Source: Erythrophleum ivorense (Eukaryota > Streptophyta > Magnoliopsida > Fabales > Fabaceae). From it: 64,000 nt of DNA. Within the stretch, counting starts at the first letter, position 1, and each line of letters starts with the position of its first letter. The notes under the pieces were generated by a model, which worked only from the letters and a program-made list of their open reading frames with translations, did not search any database and was not told the origin of the DNA. The position numbers and the translations under genes are program-made. The stretch spans positions 1-64,000 of the forward strand of contig JAIUCV010000657.1 in NCBI GenBank assembly GCA_026724425.1, read 5' to 3'. This document shows positions 38,218 through 50,575 of this stretch, in pieces.

Positions 38218-39477
38218 TACTACACTATTTTTGGCCTCTGGCAACAGTTTTTGTGGCAATAGTCATAAAATCGTGGCTTAAATGGGGAATCAGGAATAAT
38301 TTTTTTAACATTTCAAATAGGGAATGGTTTTCAAGTATTTCATATCATTTCTATTTTAAGTAATGGTTTAGGTATATAGCTTACAAAATTTTATTTGGTA
38401 ACACTTCAAAACTGTTCCAAAACTCAAATAAAAAATAAATTTTAGCGTTGTCAATCCTTTTTATTTTATAAAATAGTTTGAATATGTGACCTATAAAATC
38501 AAATTTTGCCACAAATAAAAGCTGTGTATAAAAGTCAAATATTTTCAATTATTGCTTATCATTTCTATTTAATGCAAGGGTTTGAGTGTATAGCTTATAA
38601 AATCATATTTTGCAACAGATAAAATTGTTCTGAAATTAAACTCAAATGGGGAATATTTTTTAAATTTACTTATCCTTTTTATTTTAATTTTACAACAAGT
38701 AAAACTTGTCCCCAAAACTCAAATAGAGGATAGGTTTGAAATGTTACCTATCCTTTTTATTTTATGTAATAGTTTGAATATATGCTTTATTGAAATTAGT
38801 TTTGCAACTAATACAATTCATTTCCAATATGCTTCTACAAAAATTTATAGTACAAGTCCCCACTCCATCCAATTTTTTTAAATATTTATAATAATACTTT
38901 TATTAAAAAAGTTTCCCCTAAATTAAATTTAAATAACATAATATCAAAATATTTATAAAACAATATAACACGAGTTTATAAATAAATTTGTAGAAAACAC
39001 ATAAATTTGTATATCTTCATTATCAAAATTTTTTAATAATAAGATGATGAGTGCATAATTTTTATAAACAATTATATAAATCTTACTACTTAACTTCACA
39101 TGGTCAGATGTTTTACTTCAAAATTTTATTTTTGTTTCAATAAAATTGTTATGTGATCTTTATCTCTATTTTTATGGAATGATAACAAACGTTGCATCTC
39201 TTATCTACAGAACACGTGATGGCTCAACGTTTAAGGTGTCCACTCCCTGGTAGTCTTGCCAATATAATTGAGGTGGAAAACAGTTCCTATTGTTGGCTAA
39301 AATGGCAATAGTTTACAATCGTTGCAATATTTGCAGAACTGTTGCCTATTATTTTAACAAAGAGAACAATTTTAAGAAAAAATATTACCTTAGCTATTGC
39401 CTAAACAATCAAGCAATAGTTTTAAACTTCTAGACAATGGGTTTCTAACGTTGCCAAAGGTCAAAAATATTGAAGTG
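38218..39477. mobile_element. Non-autonomous CACTA-type element
   Basis: A 1260 bp segment with 3-base target duplication TCT (38215-38217 and 39478-39480). The left end is TACTACACTATTTTTGGCCT and the right end (complement) CACTTCAATATTTTTGACCT: a 28-base inverted repeat with about six mismatches. The first base is T where CACTA elements have C. GGCAATAG-like subterminal motifs occur near both ends in both orientations, as CACTA transposases require. No transposase is encoded. The middle holds a ~110 bp tandem repeat. Confidence 0.75.
38290..38830 (+). repeat. ~110 bp degenerate tandem repeat inside the CACTA element
   Basis: About 4.5 units marked by 'TCCTTTTTATTTTAT', 'GTTTGA.TATATG..TAT', 'TTTTGCAAC...TAAAA' and 'CCAAAACTCAAATAG'. 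Marker spacing is about 107-111 bases, with one shorter unit near 38670-38750. Confidence 0.7.
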
Positions 39478-39480
39478 TCT

Positions 39481-42184
39481 CTTTATTACCTTATAGGCCT
39501 CATTCTGTCAATGTTATATGTGCTTGGGCTGTCTGTGTTCTCAGCTGATTAAAAATTCATCTTAAAATTGTAATTGGGACATAACTCCTTTGTTCATTTT
39601 GAATACATGAATCTATTATATCTTTGTCCCCCAAAAAAAAAAAGTAGAAGTCTTTCTGACCACACTTTAAAGCTCAAACACCATTTTTTTTAATATAGAC
39701 TGATAACTTATGCTTCTATACACCAATTATGGTATAAAAATAAATTACATGGAGTTGAATGCTGATGATACACGATTATATATATATATATCATAACTTT
39801 GATTATTTTTCAAAATATATATATAAAGAGGATAAATATTTTACATTTTATAATACTCCAAATTTGATATATATATTCAAAATAATTCTTTGTTGTATAT
39901 ATCAAAATCACTTTTGAAATATTGCGTGTTGTAAAACCCTACAAATGGGCACCAAGTACCTACTACCTAATAAAGTTTGTTGGGTTTGCCGAAAATGGAA
40001 AAAAGTTTGAAGGGGTACAGGTTCCTTCTGAGGATTATTGCAGGAGATCAATTTAAAATATTCCAAGACACCTACTGTATAGTTACAAAATTATATTCAC
40101 TTTTACTATTTGAATTTTTTTATTAAAAAATAAGATAAATTACTCTCTTCTCTCTTTAGAAATATTCAAATTACATAGTTTTTTTAAATTTTAAAAATAT
40201 ACTTTGCCTGTCCTTAAAAGCAAAATATGTAAAACACTTTTTCTACAACAAAAAATAAGTTACGGTTATATTTCCTTTCAATCAAACTATTTTTATATTT
40301 ATTACTTATATAATATAACAAGTACTAAATATATATTGACCAATATGAAATAGTCAATTGTATAAATTTATAAAATTGTAATATCATTTATTAAAAAAAT
40401 AAATTTTAAAATTTAAGTAATTTTTGCACAATAATTTAATTTCAAGAAAAATTGTATTAAATATATATTAATAAACACAAGTATTATTGTAAATTTAATA
40501 AATTTTTAGAATGAATTAAATTTATGATTCTCAACCCTAAATATTTGACATTGAATAAAAGTTTTTTAAAAGAAATTTCATAAGTTACATTTTTAATGAA
40601 AAAAATTAATATTATTCTTGAAGGGTTTTGGTCATATTTTGGTTTGAAGAAGGTAAGTTTATATTTTTAAAATAGAGAAAAGGACTGTGTAATTTGGATA
40701 TCTCTTAATATAAGAGAGGGAATAATATTTTCCTAAAAAAATGGCTTTATTAAAAGACTAACTATATGATGGGGAATTATGTATAATAAAAACTAAGAAG
40801 GACATCATATACAACATAACCCCCATCAAATTTATAAATATTCTTTGCCTTCACTAATTTATATGTCATATAATTGCAACCCGCTCCTACCCTTATGAAA
40901 AGTGTTCTAGCTTTTGAATTTGAAAGTGATAAGCTTAATTAAGTAAAAAGCTAGCACTAAATTACCCAAAAAAAAAACAAAAAGAGCTAGCATATAGTTT
41001 TCGAAGACAAGGGAAGAAAAGAAAAGCTAATTTGGGACTCTCTATATAATTATGTAAAAAATGTGAGGTCCTAATGTTCTTTTACTTCTTTTCTTTCCTC
41101 TTTATTATCAAGTACTTTATAATTTTGACAGCTAATTTCAGACCCAAATCTTAAGGAGTAACCAAAAATTCAAGATTTCTCATCTTTCTTTTCAAATTTG
41201 TGAAGTGTAAACCAGTTAGAGCAACCACATTCTGTACTTCCAAACCAAAAGCTGTGTTAAGTGTAAGAACTAACTAAGTAAACAAAAACAGGTTGAAAAT
41301 GGAAGATGAACCTAACAACTATTGTTTTCGTCTTTAACCATAAGTTTTCGTTTTCAACGATAAATTCCTATTCGTGTCCATATTTTGATAGGCAAAGATT
41401 CTCTTACAGATATCAACCATTCCTATCTAGATAAATCACACGGGGTGCCTTGGCTGCAGATCTGAAAATTGATCTGCTGTTGCTCGTTCTATCAGTATAT
41501 TATAGTAATATAACGTGCTAGTCACTAAGAAATTTTCAATCACTTAGAAGAAGTTGGAACCCTCGACGAAAGGGGAAAAAAAAAAGAAGAAGATCCAGCT
41601 GGCGTTATGTCAATTCCATTAAATGGACTACATATAAATAGGTAAAAAGACAGCAAAAATAGCCTTGCATTGCCTGCAGATAAATTAGGTTATGTCAATT
41701 CATTTTCATACATACATGTGATGTTGTAAATTGTAATTGCGAATGTAAAATAACTTTACAGAATAATGAAAACTAATAATTCACAGTTATGTATCTGATA
41801 CTAGTTTAAAACCTATATCAATGATTATAATATTAATCTTGCATACATACTGTGTGTTTTCTATTTTCCAGTATTTTTAATGTTCTTTCTACAGGAATGT
41901 GAAGGAATTATATATTTATTGATACGTTCTATCTGAATTGAGTGTTAGAAATAAAAAGACATTATATTAGTCGTAATTTTTTTTAAAGAAAAAAATTCGT
42001 ATGCAGAATTTTTCTTTTTCTAATGGGAACTTAATTTGATTCTTTTCTCGACTTTTGAATAGAACTTATGTGAATATTAATTATAATATGTCCATACTGC
42101 GCCTTTAACTGTTATTCTTTTTGTTAATATTCCTATTGCTGTGCTATAGTAACTAAATTGATAAGACTCCGAAGGCCTTTCCTA

Positions 42185-42215
<31 letters not shown>

Positions 42216-43867
42216 CGGTCAAAATTTTTTACGGACTTTACTTTCGTTTTTTCAAAGTATATTTTCTTTTATTTAATAATATTTCCCATATTCTAAGCAG
42301 TGTGATATGATTGCGCTCATGGGGTTGAATGTTTTACTTTTCCAGAACAAAACCCAGTCAAAGTGATTATTTGTCAAAATAAGGAATGTGTCCATCAAGA
42401 TTATACATTTATTCTTTTAAAAAGCAGTTTCAAAATTCAAAATGGAAATAATAGATTATTTCTAAATGACATCATAATAAAGTTCCTCCTGTCTCCCAAT
42501 TTCTCTCTCTTCCCCATAATTCTTTCCCCTTCATTGTTTTTCAATCCTTAATTAATTTTATAACTAATTACTATTTTTCCTTGAAAGATGCTTAAATTTA
42601 TTTTCTTTATTATAAAAAATATAAACTTTTCTAAAGTTAACATATGACTAAGATGTCCAAAAAAAAATATTAATTTCCTTTATTAAAATATAACTTATTA
42701 AACAAATTTTTTGAAAGTTTTGTTTTAATGTTATTTACTTTTTGTTAAAAATTATAAATTTAATTTATTCTGAATTTAAAAAATAGACTATTTTATATAA
42801 GTCAAATACATATTTAATGTTTGTTATATTATATAAATAATACATATAAAAGCATTTTGATCAAAATAAGTATAACTGTGAATCATTTTTTGTTTGTTAT
42901 AAGAAAGATTACTGTAGTGCATATTTTTATTTTAAGGGAGCAGAGTACAGGATTTCAAAATAAAGGGAAATACCATGTAATGTTAAAAAAAATTACTATA
43001 CACAATGAATTATTGAATTTTAATACCCAATAAAACTTTGATTAGAATCAAATTCACATTTAATGAGATTTTTCTTTTAACCTTTTTATAACATTGATTA
43101 GGAAATTTTGTTAATATTATGACCATTGATACTCTCGAGTTTTGTCAACCTAAAATTAAATTTTCTTCTCGAGCTAATTTAAATTATCTCTATTTATTAT
43201 GTTAGACATGCCTAAAACTAGTATTTTCTAAGCTATAAATCAAAAGCATATATACCAAATCTTCAGTATGAAGAAAAACCAAAAGGATTAAGTCAAGAGC
43301 TCAACTACTTTCTCAAGGGACAATATCCTGCTCTATCAACTTCCCAATGAATGTACACAATCGTAGCATGCTAGAGCGAAAAAGGAAAACGATCAAAGGA
43401 GATAGAAAGCTGTAGGGGTTGCTATCTGAATGGACAGAAATAAAAGTGGTGAATTAGGTGACAAAGTGGGGAAGGATTATTTTAAAATCTAAACAAGAAA
43501 AGGTTAGTGCGAAGCTGTCCCTGAAATAAAGTTTTAAAATATCAATCAATTGATAATAAAATATGATTACACAAAACATTAAAGGGGATACATACAAATA
43601 CACACACACACACATATATATATAAAAGAAGAGGTGATGGCGGAAAGAGAAAAAGAGGAAAACATTATGGTAATTTTTTGCCTTTATCTTTCTTTAGCTT
43701 TATTTTTATTTAAATAAAGTTGATGAGTGATGAGGAATCTATGTGTTCCAAGCGCTCCCAGACAAATCGAGGTTCAGAGAAATAGAAAAGCACACTTAGC
43801 TTTACGACCCAGAAAAGGAGATTTCAAACACCACAAGGTTAGCTTAGGAAATTGCGTGGTTAGTATT

Positions 43868-43869
<2 letters not shown>
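39481..43869. other. AT-rich non-coding DNA
   Basis: No gene, RNA or transposon recognised. It includes a TA run at 42185-42208 and long A- and T-rich stretches. Short frames (42363-42551, 42821-43033) have no resemblance to known proteins. Confidence 0.5.

Positions 43870-43932
<63 letters not shown>
43870..43932 (+). repeat. (CT)n microsatellite
   Basis: About 62 bases of uninterrupted CT, some 650 bases upstream of the MIR160 hairpin. GA/CT tracts are known binding sites for plant BPC/GAGA-binding proteins; any role here is inference. Confidence 0.95.
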
Positions 43933-43936
<4 letters not shown>

Positions 43937-44196
43937 TTAGTGGGGGTAGAGCTTGGGTTCAGGGTGCAACTACAACCCCACATCTTCCTCTTTTCCCTCT
44001 GGAAACCTCTCTATTATTAGCCATACCCTTAATCTCACCCCCTAGGTTTAGCTAGCCCACTGGTTTTGCTTGTTTTATGCAAATTCAATAGGAAGGGTTT
44101 GTGGGGCTTCGAAACCCATATTTGATTATGACCTAGTTTCCCAATTCCCATCTTCAATACAGCTCAATATACACCTTTTTCTCTCCATCCCCTCCT

Positions 44197-44290
44197 ATCT
44201 TCTCTCTCTCTCTCTCCCTCTCTCTTTCTCTCTCTATGCTTTTTTGGTTCCCTTTCCCCATATATAGGCCATATCTCTTCAAGCAATTCC
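44197..44290 (+). promoter_or_regulatory. Putative core promoter of MIR160
   Basis: A CT-rich tract (44197-44236) and then CCCCATATATAGGCC with a TATA box at 44261-44267. A start site is expected near 44290, about 290 bases upstream of the mature microRNA, typical for plant primary microRNA transcripts made by RNA polymerase II. Position and spacing are seen; promoter activity is inferred. Confidence 0.45.
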
Positions 44291-44578
44291 CGTTTCATCT
44301 TCCCCATATGCAAAACATATAGAAACATCTAGGTTCCATAGTTTATCATCATCATAATATGCATAGGTCATGCAAGGTAGAGTACTTCATGTCTTTGTTG
44401 CATTCATTCATATGAAAATATTTCAAAACTCATATATACAGTGGGCACTTGCATATTCATGTATAGATATTAACTTTGGGATTAATTATTAGAATTAGGG
44501 GAGAAATCTGAATTCATATGCATCTAATTATATATGTATGTATATGTCTCACATCCATCATGCATACATATGTTTATG

Positions 44579-44599
44579 TGCCTGGCTCCCTGTATGCCA
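44579..44599 (+). ncRNA. MIR160: Mature miR160 (5p)
   Basis: The 21-base guide strand on the 5' arm; the first base is T (U), as preferred by AGO1. Confidence 0.97.
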
Positions 44600-44639
44600 T
44601 TTGCAGAGCCCACCGGAGCTCCAGTGGCCTTCGTGGATG

Positions 44640-44660
44640 GCGTATGAGGAGCCAAGCATA
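44640..44660 (+). ncRNA. MIR160: miR160 star (3p)
   Basis: The 21-base passenger strand on the 3' arm, starting GCGTATGAGGAGCC, closely like the known miR160 star of other plants. Confidence 0.9.
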
Positions 44661-44690
44661 TCCTATGTACATACATGGTGATGGTGATCA

Positions 44691-46000
44691 TGTTTTGACG
44701 CCTAATTAATAATATTATGATACAATTCGAAGTCATATATATACTTTTTATTTTTATTTATTAGAGATTACTGGGCATTGAGATCATAAGTCTATATATA
44801 GACCCCTTATTCCGCAAAGTATGGCATTGTCATTTTCAAAGGCACAGGGTTCTGCTTCCTCGGGATTGAACTAAAAGGTACATGGTTGATTTTATCTTGT
44901 TTTTCATTAATTTGCAGAAACTTGTAGTGAGAGTCTCAGGGCTTTTGTTGGGGGTGATGATACATTACACGTCGCTGGAAAATAATATTTATTGATGGGA
45001 AATATTCCCACTTGATAACGAGGAATCATGGGAAAACTGCAAGAATCCCAAGTTTATGGTAAATTAATAAGAACTGTTCCAGCAGACTGATTAAACATGA
45101 AAGTTACAGAAATGACTTGCTTGGTGCTTCTACCACTTTTACCTTAATTGTTAACATGTTTCTGACATTTTATATGCCCACTGATTATGCCATTAATGGC
45201 CTATCATAGTATACAAAGACCACTCAATTAATTTTCTTATATTTAATTATAAGAGCCCTTAGTAAATATTTAGCGGGTAAATATTGCTCATATATATGAT
45301 CAATGATATTTTGGAAAATGAGTAATATAATTTTATTGTTTAATTTCCATTCATTATGGGCATTATAATTCCATGTATGAGCTATGATTCAGGTTATTTC
45401 TGGCCAGTTTCTTTGGTCTTACCTTGTCGCTTGAGAGACTTGTGGCCTATGTTAAGCCCCTCATGTGAGGGGACTGTAGATCAGATCAATTCTTGCATAA
45501 AATTGGGTAGATTTATATTACTGTTGAGTGGGACTCTCGCATAAAACACCGTTGCGTTGAAAATGTGTTTATAAGATATTTTAACATAAATATATTAAAA
45601 ATATAAAGATTTATGGGTTGCAATGTCTTAAACATTTACAGATATTGCTTTTTGTACATATTTGAAGATCATATTTTATAAATGTTTTGAATTATAAAAT
45701 TAAGATTTGTGTGTATCAAAATACATCACAATTTCTTCGTCAGTCTTTTTTCTTTTGAGAGAATTTGTTAGTCTTCTTACTTGTGCAAGCGGATCTCTTT
45801 AACTTATTAATGATATATCCTAATTCCACTCAGTTACCACACTTAATGCCCAAGTGGTTTGCGTAATATATTCTTGGAGTTAATTTCTTTATGTCCTCTA
45901 TTTCATAAGCAAACACCCATGCGCAATCTGTTCCTGGTTATACCCACTGGCCATTTCAATGATGCTCCTTTGTACCTCTATGCTCATGGTAATATCAAAT
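44691..46000. other. Non-coding DNA downstream of MIR160
   Basis: The 3' part of the primary transcript probably ends here, but no poly(A) site can be fixed. A short perfect inverted repeat CCCCTCA-TG-TGAGGGG is near 45457-45472. No other gene seen. Confidence 0.4.
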
Positions 46001-46003
46001 TAA

Positions 46004-46501
46004 GGTGGTGTTTGGTATGCTATTATCTTGATTTCAATATGCTGAATAATGTTGGGTTATATTTAAGATATTTATATTTGGTAAATTAGCTCCAAAATGT
46101 TTTGTGTCATAAAAAATTGAGGAAGACTGAGGGACATCCAAGCGCAGTGAAAAACTTTTATTTAAAAGTTAGTTGTTAAGGTAGAAAAATCACCTTACTA
46201 AAATATTCCATTAAACAATTCATATTACTCAATATAAAACATTGATATCCCATTCTACTTTAATTTTCATCAAAGACTTAAAATGACACCATTTTAAAAA
46301 ATATCTTATACTACTAAAAAAAATGATAATCTCTCACTTCTATACTTTTAACTTTATTTACTATTACAAAATACTAGTTTTATCCTTTAGCAGTTTAAAA
46401 TTGTTATACAAAACATTAAATATCATAATATCTGTTACTTTTATATCCTATATCATGATATTAAAGAATTAAAAAGAATAAGAGTGTACCAAATAAGTCA
46501 G
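46004..46501. mobile_element. MITE, probably PIF/Harbinger type
   Basis: A 498 bp AT-rich segment flanked by TAA (46001-46003 and 46502-46504). The ends GGTGGTGTTTGGTATGCT and (complement) CTGACTTATTTGGTACACT share the 'TTTGGTA..CT' motif common in Tourist-like MITEs, whose 3-base duplications are TWA. The inverted repeats are decayed, so this is a moderate call. Confidence 0.5.
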
Positions 46502-46504
46502 TAA

Positions 46505-47231
46505 ATTTAGCTTACGGGCCATCTGGCATTACATCTACATTTAGGCTCATCTGGGTAGTACAGCTAGGTGTGGATCCAAGCACAAATCATTGTTGTCACA
46601 TTGAGGTTGTTCCCTCCTCAGGCATTAAGGGGCTTGTACAAAGAAAAAGATTAGGATTCTGGGAAAATTAAAAAAGCATTATATATAAATTAGTAGCATC
46701 AGCAGTAGGAAGCTACTGGGGAATCTCATACAGGAGGAGTTGAAAGGAATATGGCATAGGGTCAAAGCAGGTCAAAAGAGCATCATTTGTCAGCCTCACA
46801 AAGGGACCACACCAACCTTGTGATGATTTCCTGCACAAATCGCTTCTCTACCCTTCCCATCTCTGCAATCTTATTATTGCATATTAACTACATGTAATTT
46901 AATCCAATAAAATTCAGTATTCTCTCTTGTTACGCTAATTAAGAGAAATGTTTTACGCGGATACAGTTTATAATAAGTAGGTAAACTAAATTAATTATAA
47001 ATAAATATAAAAGTGTACTTAACATGCATGCTTATGTATATCTCTTTACCATTCACTTGATTTATCTATCTTTTGTAGATTATGACTGAATAAAAAATTT
47101 TACCATTGAAGGCATCTAAAATATTTTGTATTTTGTATTTTAGTAAACATAATTATTCATTTCAAGTCTTCAATTTCAATTCTGTCATGTAGTCTGCAAA
47201 TTAAGAACATTCGTAAGCCAACTGGGCTAAT
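46505..47231. other. Non-coding DNA
   Basis: No gene recognised. The less AT-rich stretch 46510-46860 has a TATA-like TATATATAAA near 46680 and two GGTCAA (W-box complement) motifs near 46761-46775, but no supported transcript. Confidence 0.4.
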
Positions 47232-47240
47232 GGTTGATGC

Positions 47241-47384
47241 CATGGTTTTAAATTGCGGTTGCGGTTGCGGTTACGTTGCGATTGCGGTTGCGGGCGTTGC
47301 AGTCAAAAAATGCAGATGCGGTCGGCGCCACAACAGTAATATTGCGGCCGCATCACATGATGCGGACCGCAATTTAAAACCATG
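47241..47384. mobile_element. Palindromic MITE with GC-rich core
   Basis: Perfect 19-base terminal inverted repeats CATGGTTTTAAATTGCGGT (47241-47259) and its complement at 47366-47384. The core is rich in GCGGTTGCGG-like repeats. Flanking GTTGATGC (47233-47240) and GTTAATGC (47385-47392) form an 8-base duplication with one mismatch; taking one base from the terminus gives 9 bases. hAT and Mutator origins both remain possible. A 60-codon frame across it (47230-47412) is an artefact of the repeat. Confidence 0.8.
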
Positions 47385-47392
47385 GTTAATGC

Positions 47393-48260
47393 TAATATTG
47401 CCAAGTAGCTAGCTAGCATGCAGGAATTTAGAAGAAAGAAAATAATAAAGAAAGAAAGAGATAGAGAGAGAATGGAAATAAAATAGTAATGATCATATGA
47501 TAGTTTCCTTTCTATTTGATTCCTTTGCTCGCAGATTAATTGTACTCCTTAAGTCTCAGAGAGTATATTCTATACTATTCCTATCTCAACTTTCTGGTGG
47601 TATAAACCCCCGAAGGTTCTACCCTATTTTTATTTTTTACTTTTAAGGCATGCAAGCAAAGCAGAGAAAGGCCAACAAGTGCTGTAAGAATTTATCCCTA
47701 AGAATTAAGAACAAAGTGGCCAAATCAAAAGATTAAGAAGTCTATAAACGATTTTTGTTGACAGATGGACAGGGAATCGTGTTCACTAGGCATGGCATAT
47801 GTAACTAGTCTTTTGAAGTTGCTCTGCGATAGCAGTGCAACCAATAGGACCTTCATATAGAACTCTTGCAAATTGATTTTCCATTTCCACCAAGAAAAGA
47901 AAATAAAGAGAAAGTATACATATATATATTGCTTACCATATAATATATACATTTTAAGGATCTGCAGTTTCTGAATTGAAAGGTATATTAACTTTTTGTT
48001 AGCATTATAAATTTATAACTCAAGATATGGCTGGAAATTTTAGCTGAGATAAGGCCAGTCGAGACGACAATCATGAATGATCAGCCAAGACAACAACCAC
48101 GAATTAGTTAGCTGAAAACATATAACAGAAAGAGCGAAAAATTAAAGGGGAGGGGGCATGGATTCTTGGAATAAGTGACTTTGGCAGGTAGGTACACTAC
48201 AAAATTGACATGATAGTGCCATAACACAAAGAAAGAAATAGAAAAGGGGTAATGGCCAAA
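47393..48260. other. Non-coding DNA
   Basis: No gene or element recognised up to the start of the F2 LTR; only short A- and GA-rich patches. Confidence 0.45.
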
Positions 48261-49931
48261 TGTAATATCTAGTTCTCTGAACACGAAAGAAAACGCGAGA
48301 AATGTAACGTACAGTTTCTCTGTAAACGTATGAAATTCACTGGATATAAAAGGAAGTCCCCCAAATAAAGTGATTTGAGGCCCCAAAAAATTAATCTAGC
48401 ATTCTAGACTACTAAAATAAGAATCTCAAGCTCAGACGGAAAGAAAAATGGAGCTAGAATGAAGAAACAAATTGGAATGAAAGATTGACGAAATGCAATG
48501 GCATTTTCGTAATTTTGAGCAAATTTTGGAATTCATATAGGAGGGCTTTTTAAATGAAAGTTGAGTTTTCCAGGGTTCTCAAAGGTCCTGAAAATCATGG
48601 GAAGTCCTGGGACAGTTAAAATCTCTTTGGTAGACATTTTTCAATTTCAGTTGATCGAAACTTTAACAGATTCATTTGAGAAGGTTTTAACTTCGATTTA
48701 AGTGATTCTAAAAGTATTTTATTAAATTGGGAACCTAAATTTCATAATGAAAAAGACAGTTCTCAAAAAGGAGGTAAAACAAACTAAAAACAAAAATGTC
48801 AAGACAAAGGGGCAAAATTGAAAGTTTTGAAAAGTGTTTCTTAAACCTACCTGTATATATGAGGCATCCCATCCCCTCCTTCATTTAGCCACATTTGTTT
48901 CTACCCTAAATCAGAGAAAGAACCCTAAGGGTGAGGCACATAATAAGGAGGAGAAAGGAAGGAGAAAAACAAGGAAGAGGTATGGATTTCCTTGGCTTTT
49001 TTCATGCTTTTTCTTTAGCAAACTTCTTCTCCTCCATTTTCCCTTCTTTCCTATGGTTTTATTGAAGTTCTTGGATATGTTTTAAGGGCAGAACAAAGGG
49101 AAAAATTTGGATTAGAAGAGAGGAGGCCAAAAAAAGTGAGAAACAAGCAAGAAAAGCCAAGATAAGTCTTCATTCCATGGTAGTTATCTCTTGCTCCCTT
49201 CTTCTCCTTGGTTCGTCCCACACATGGAGCTTTAAGAAGGCTTAGATTTTGGGCAGAACCAAGGGTGAAACTTAGGAATTTAAGGGAGGAGAATAAGAAT
49301 ATGCAAAGAGAATTAACAAACAACCATGAAAAATCAAGATAGCAAACCTAAGGTTTCAAGTGTCCCTTGAAAATTTTGATTCGATGCAATTATTCCTAGA
49401 CCTAAATGAGTATTTGGATGAGCTCTTGAGATCCCTAGAAGGCTCCTCAGATGTATCTTCCATCAAGAAAACAAGGTGAACTCACTTGGTGTCTCCTTGG
49501 TCCCTAGCCATGGCCTAGAGAGGTTGGAGAACCAAAGGGTAGTTTTAATTTTATTCAAGCTCATTTTTGAGTTATATATGATAGAAAGAAGATGAGAGGA
49601 AGCCTTGGAAAAATTTTAGAAACTATAGAAAGTGAGATGGCATCATAGGTTCCATAATATGACCTAAAGAAGTTGCACCTAGTTAGACTCCTTGTTTTAA
49701 TTGTGTGATGACTCTAAAAGGCTTAAAAGGAGTCAAAAATCATAAATGAAAGGAAAGAATAGAGCCTAGAACTCAATTGATAGATGTTGCTTCATTAAGT
49801 GTATTTAGGAACCATAAATGAACCATAGGACAAAGTTAAAGTTACAAGTAGATGTATGGCCTTAGAGATGACTCTAAGAACTTAATTGGCTTCCATATAT
49901 TATGTTTAGGCCAAGAGAAACAAATCCCACA
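48261..49931 (+). mobile_element. F2 LTR, 5' portion, interrupted by F1
   Basis: It begins TGTAATATCTAGTTCTC after CCAAA (48256-48260, candidate duplication) and follows the first roughly 1.7 kb of the F2 LTR. A TATA-like CTGTATATATGAGG lies at about 48851-48864. The sequence stops mid-LTR where the F1 element begins at 49932; the remainder should lie beyond the window. Frames 48834-49085 (+) and 49051-49323 (-) are unsupported. Confidence 0.8.
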
Positions 49932-50239
49932 TGTAACAACCCTAATTTCTAATCATCATAATTAAGGTTAAGTATGTGGTTGATAATCATATATCAAGGT
50001 TTGAAGTCATTAAGATTAATTACATCGAGAAAAAGTGAGGAAATTTGAAACCTTAATGTTATTAGGGTCATTAGCTAGACAACCACAATTATTCGAATGC
50101 GTAAGTGAATTTAATTATCAATGAGGAGCCTTTGATTCTCCTATCCATCAATTCTAACTTATAAAATCCTCCTACAAGTGTTTCTAGATCATTCCTTAGC
50201 ATTACCTTAAGAGAAACTAAGGTTTCTAGGTGAATATGA

Positions 50240-50575
50240 GAAATAGAGCACTTTCGCTGCTGCTAAATTCCCTTACGCTGCAGCCAATTACTCTCTGTTC
50301 AACTCCTTACGCCTTCAAAAAATTTTCACATTTTGCCGCGGCCAAATACCACGTTCGCCACGGCCAAATACCCTCTGGAACACCCCCAAATCTGCCTCTC
50401 AGAGTTAGCCGCAGCTAACGTCAGTATTTGCCACGGCTAATTGCTCTCTGTTTTCTTCCTTGGCAGGTTCGCCATATTTGGCCGAGGCCAATTAAATGTT
50501 GGCCGCGGCCAATTCTTCTCTGTCACCATTTGGCCTAGGCCAATTAAATATTAGCCGCGACCAATTCCCTTTTGT
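50240..50575. repeat. GC-rich palindromic block (GCCGCGGC series) in F1 LTR
   Basis: At least eight variants of a GCCRCGGCCAA motif spaced roughly 20-60 bases apart in otherwise AT-rich DNA. The best is the perfect 14-base palindrome TTGGCCGCGGCCAA at 50499-50512. The block is repeated in the 5' LTR at 60225-60535 (palindrome at 60463-60476). Confidence 0.8.

Larger units (their letters stand above)
44540..44690 (+). ncRNA. MIR160: MIR160 precursor hairpin
   Basis: Mature miR160 is at 44579-44599 (TGCCTGGCTCCCTGTATGCC plus a final A), identical to the sequence I know as conserved across land plants. The star strand is at 44640-44660 (GCGTATGAGGAGCCAAGCAT plus A). The two pair with exact 2-base 3' overhangs, two mismatches and a few G-U pairs, across a 40-base terminal loop segment. 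The lower stem extends through CATCATGCATACATA on the left and TACATACATGGTGATG on the right. Processed by DCL1, miR160 guides AGO1 to cleave mRNAs of ARF10, ARF16 and ARF17, limiting these auxin-response repressors. Which paralogue (a, b, c) cannot be told. Confidence 0.97.

Noticed and set aside
43727..44020. 97-codon plus-strand frame upstream of MIR160
   Set aside because: Its core is the CT microsatellite (alternating Ser-Leu); no homology or intron-exon signals.
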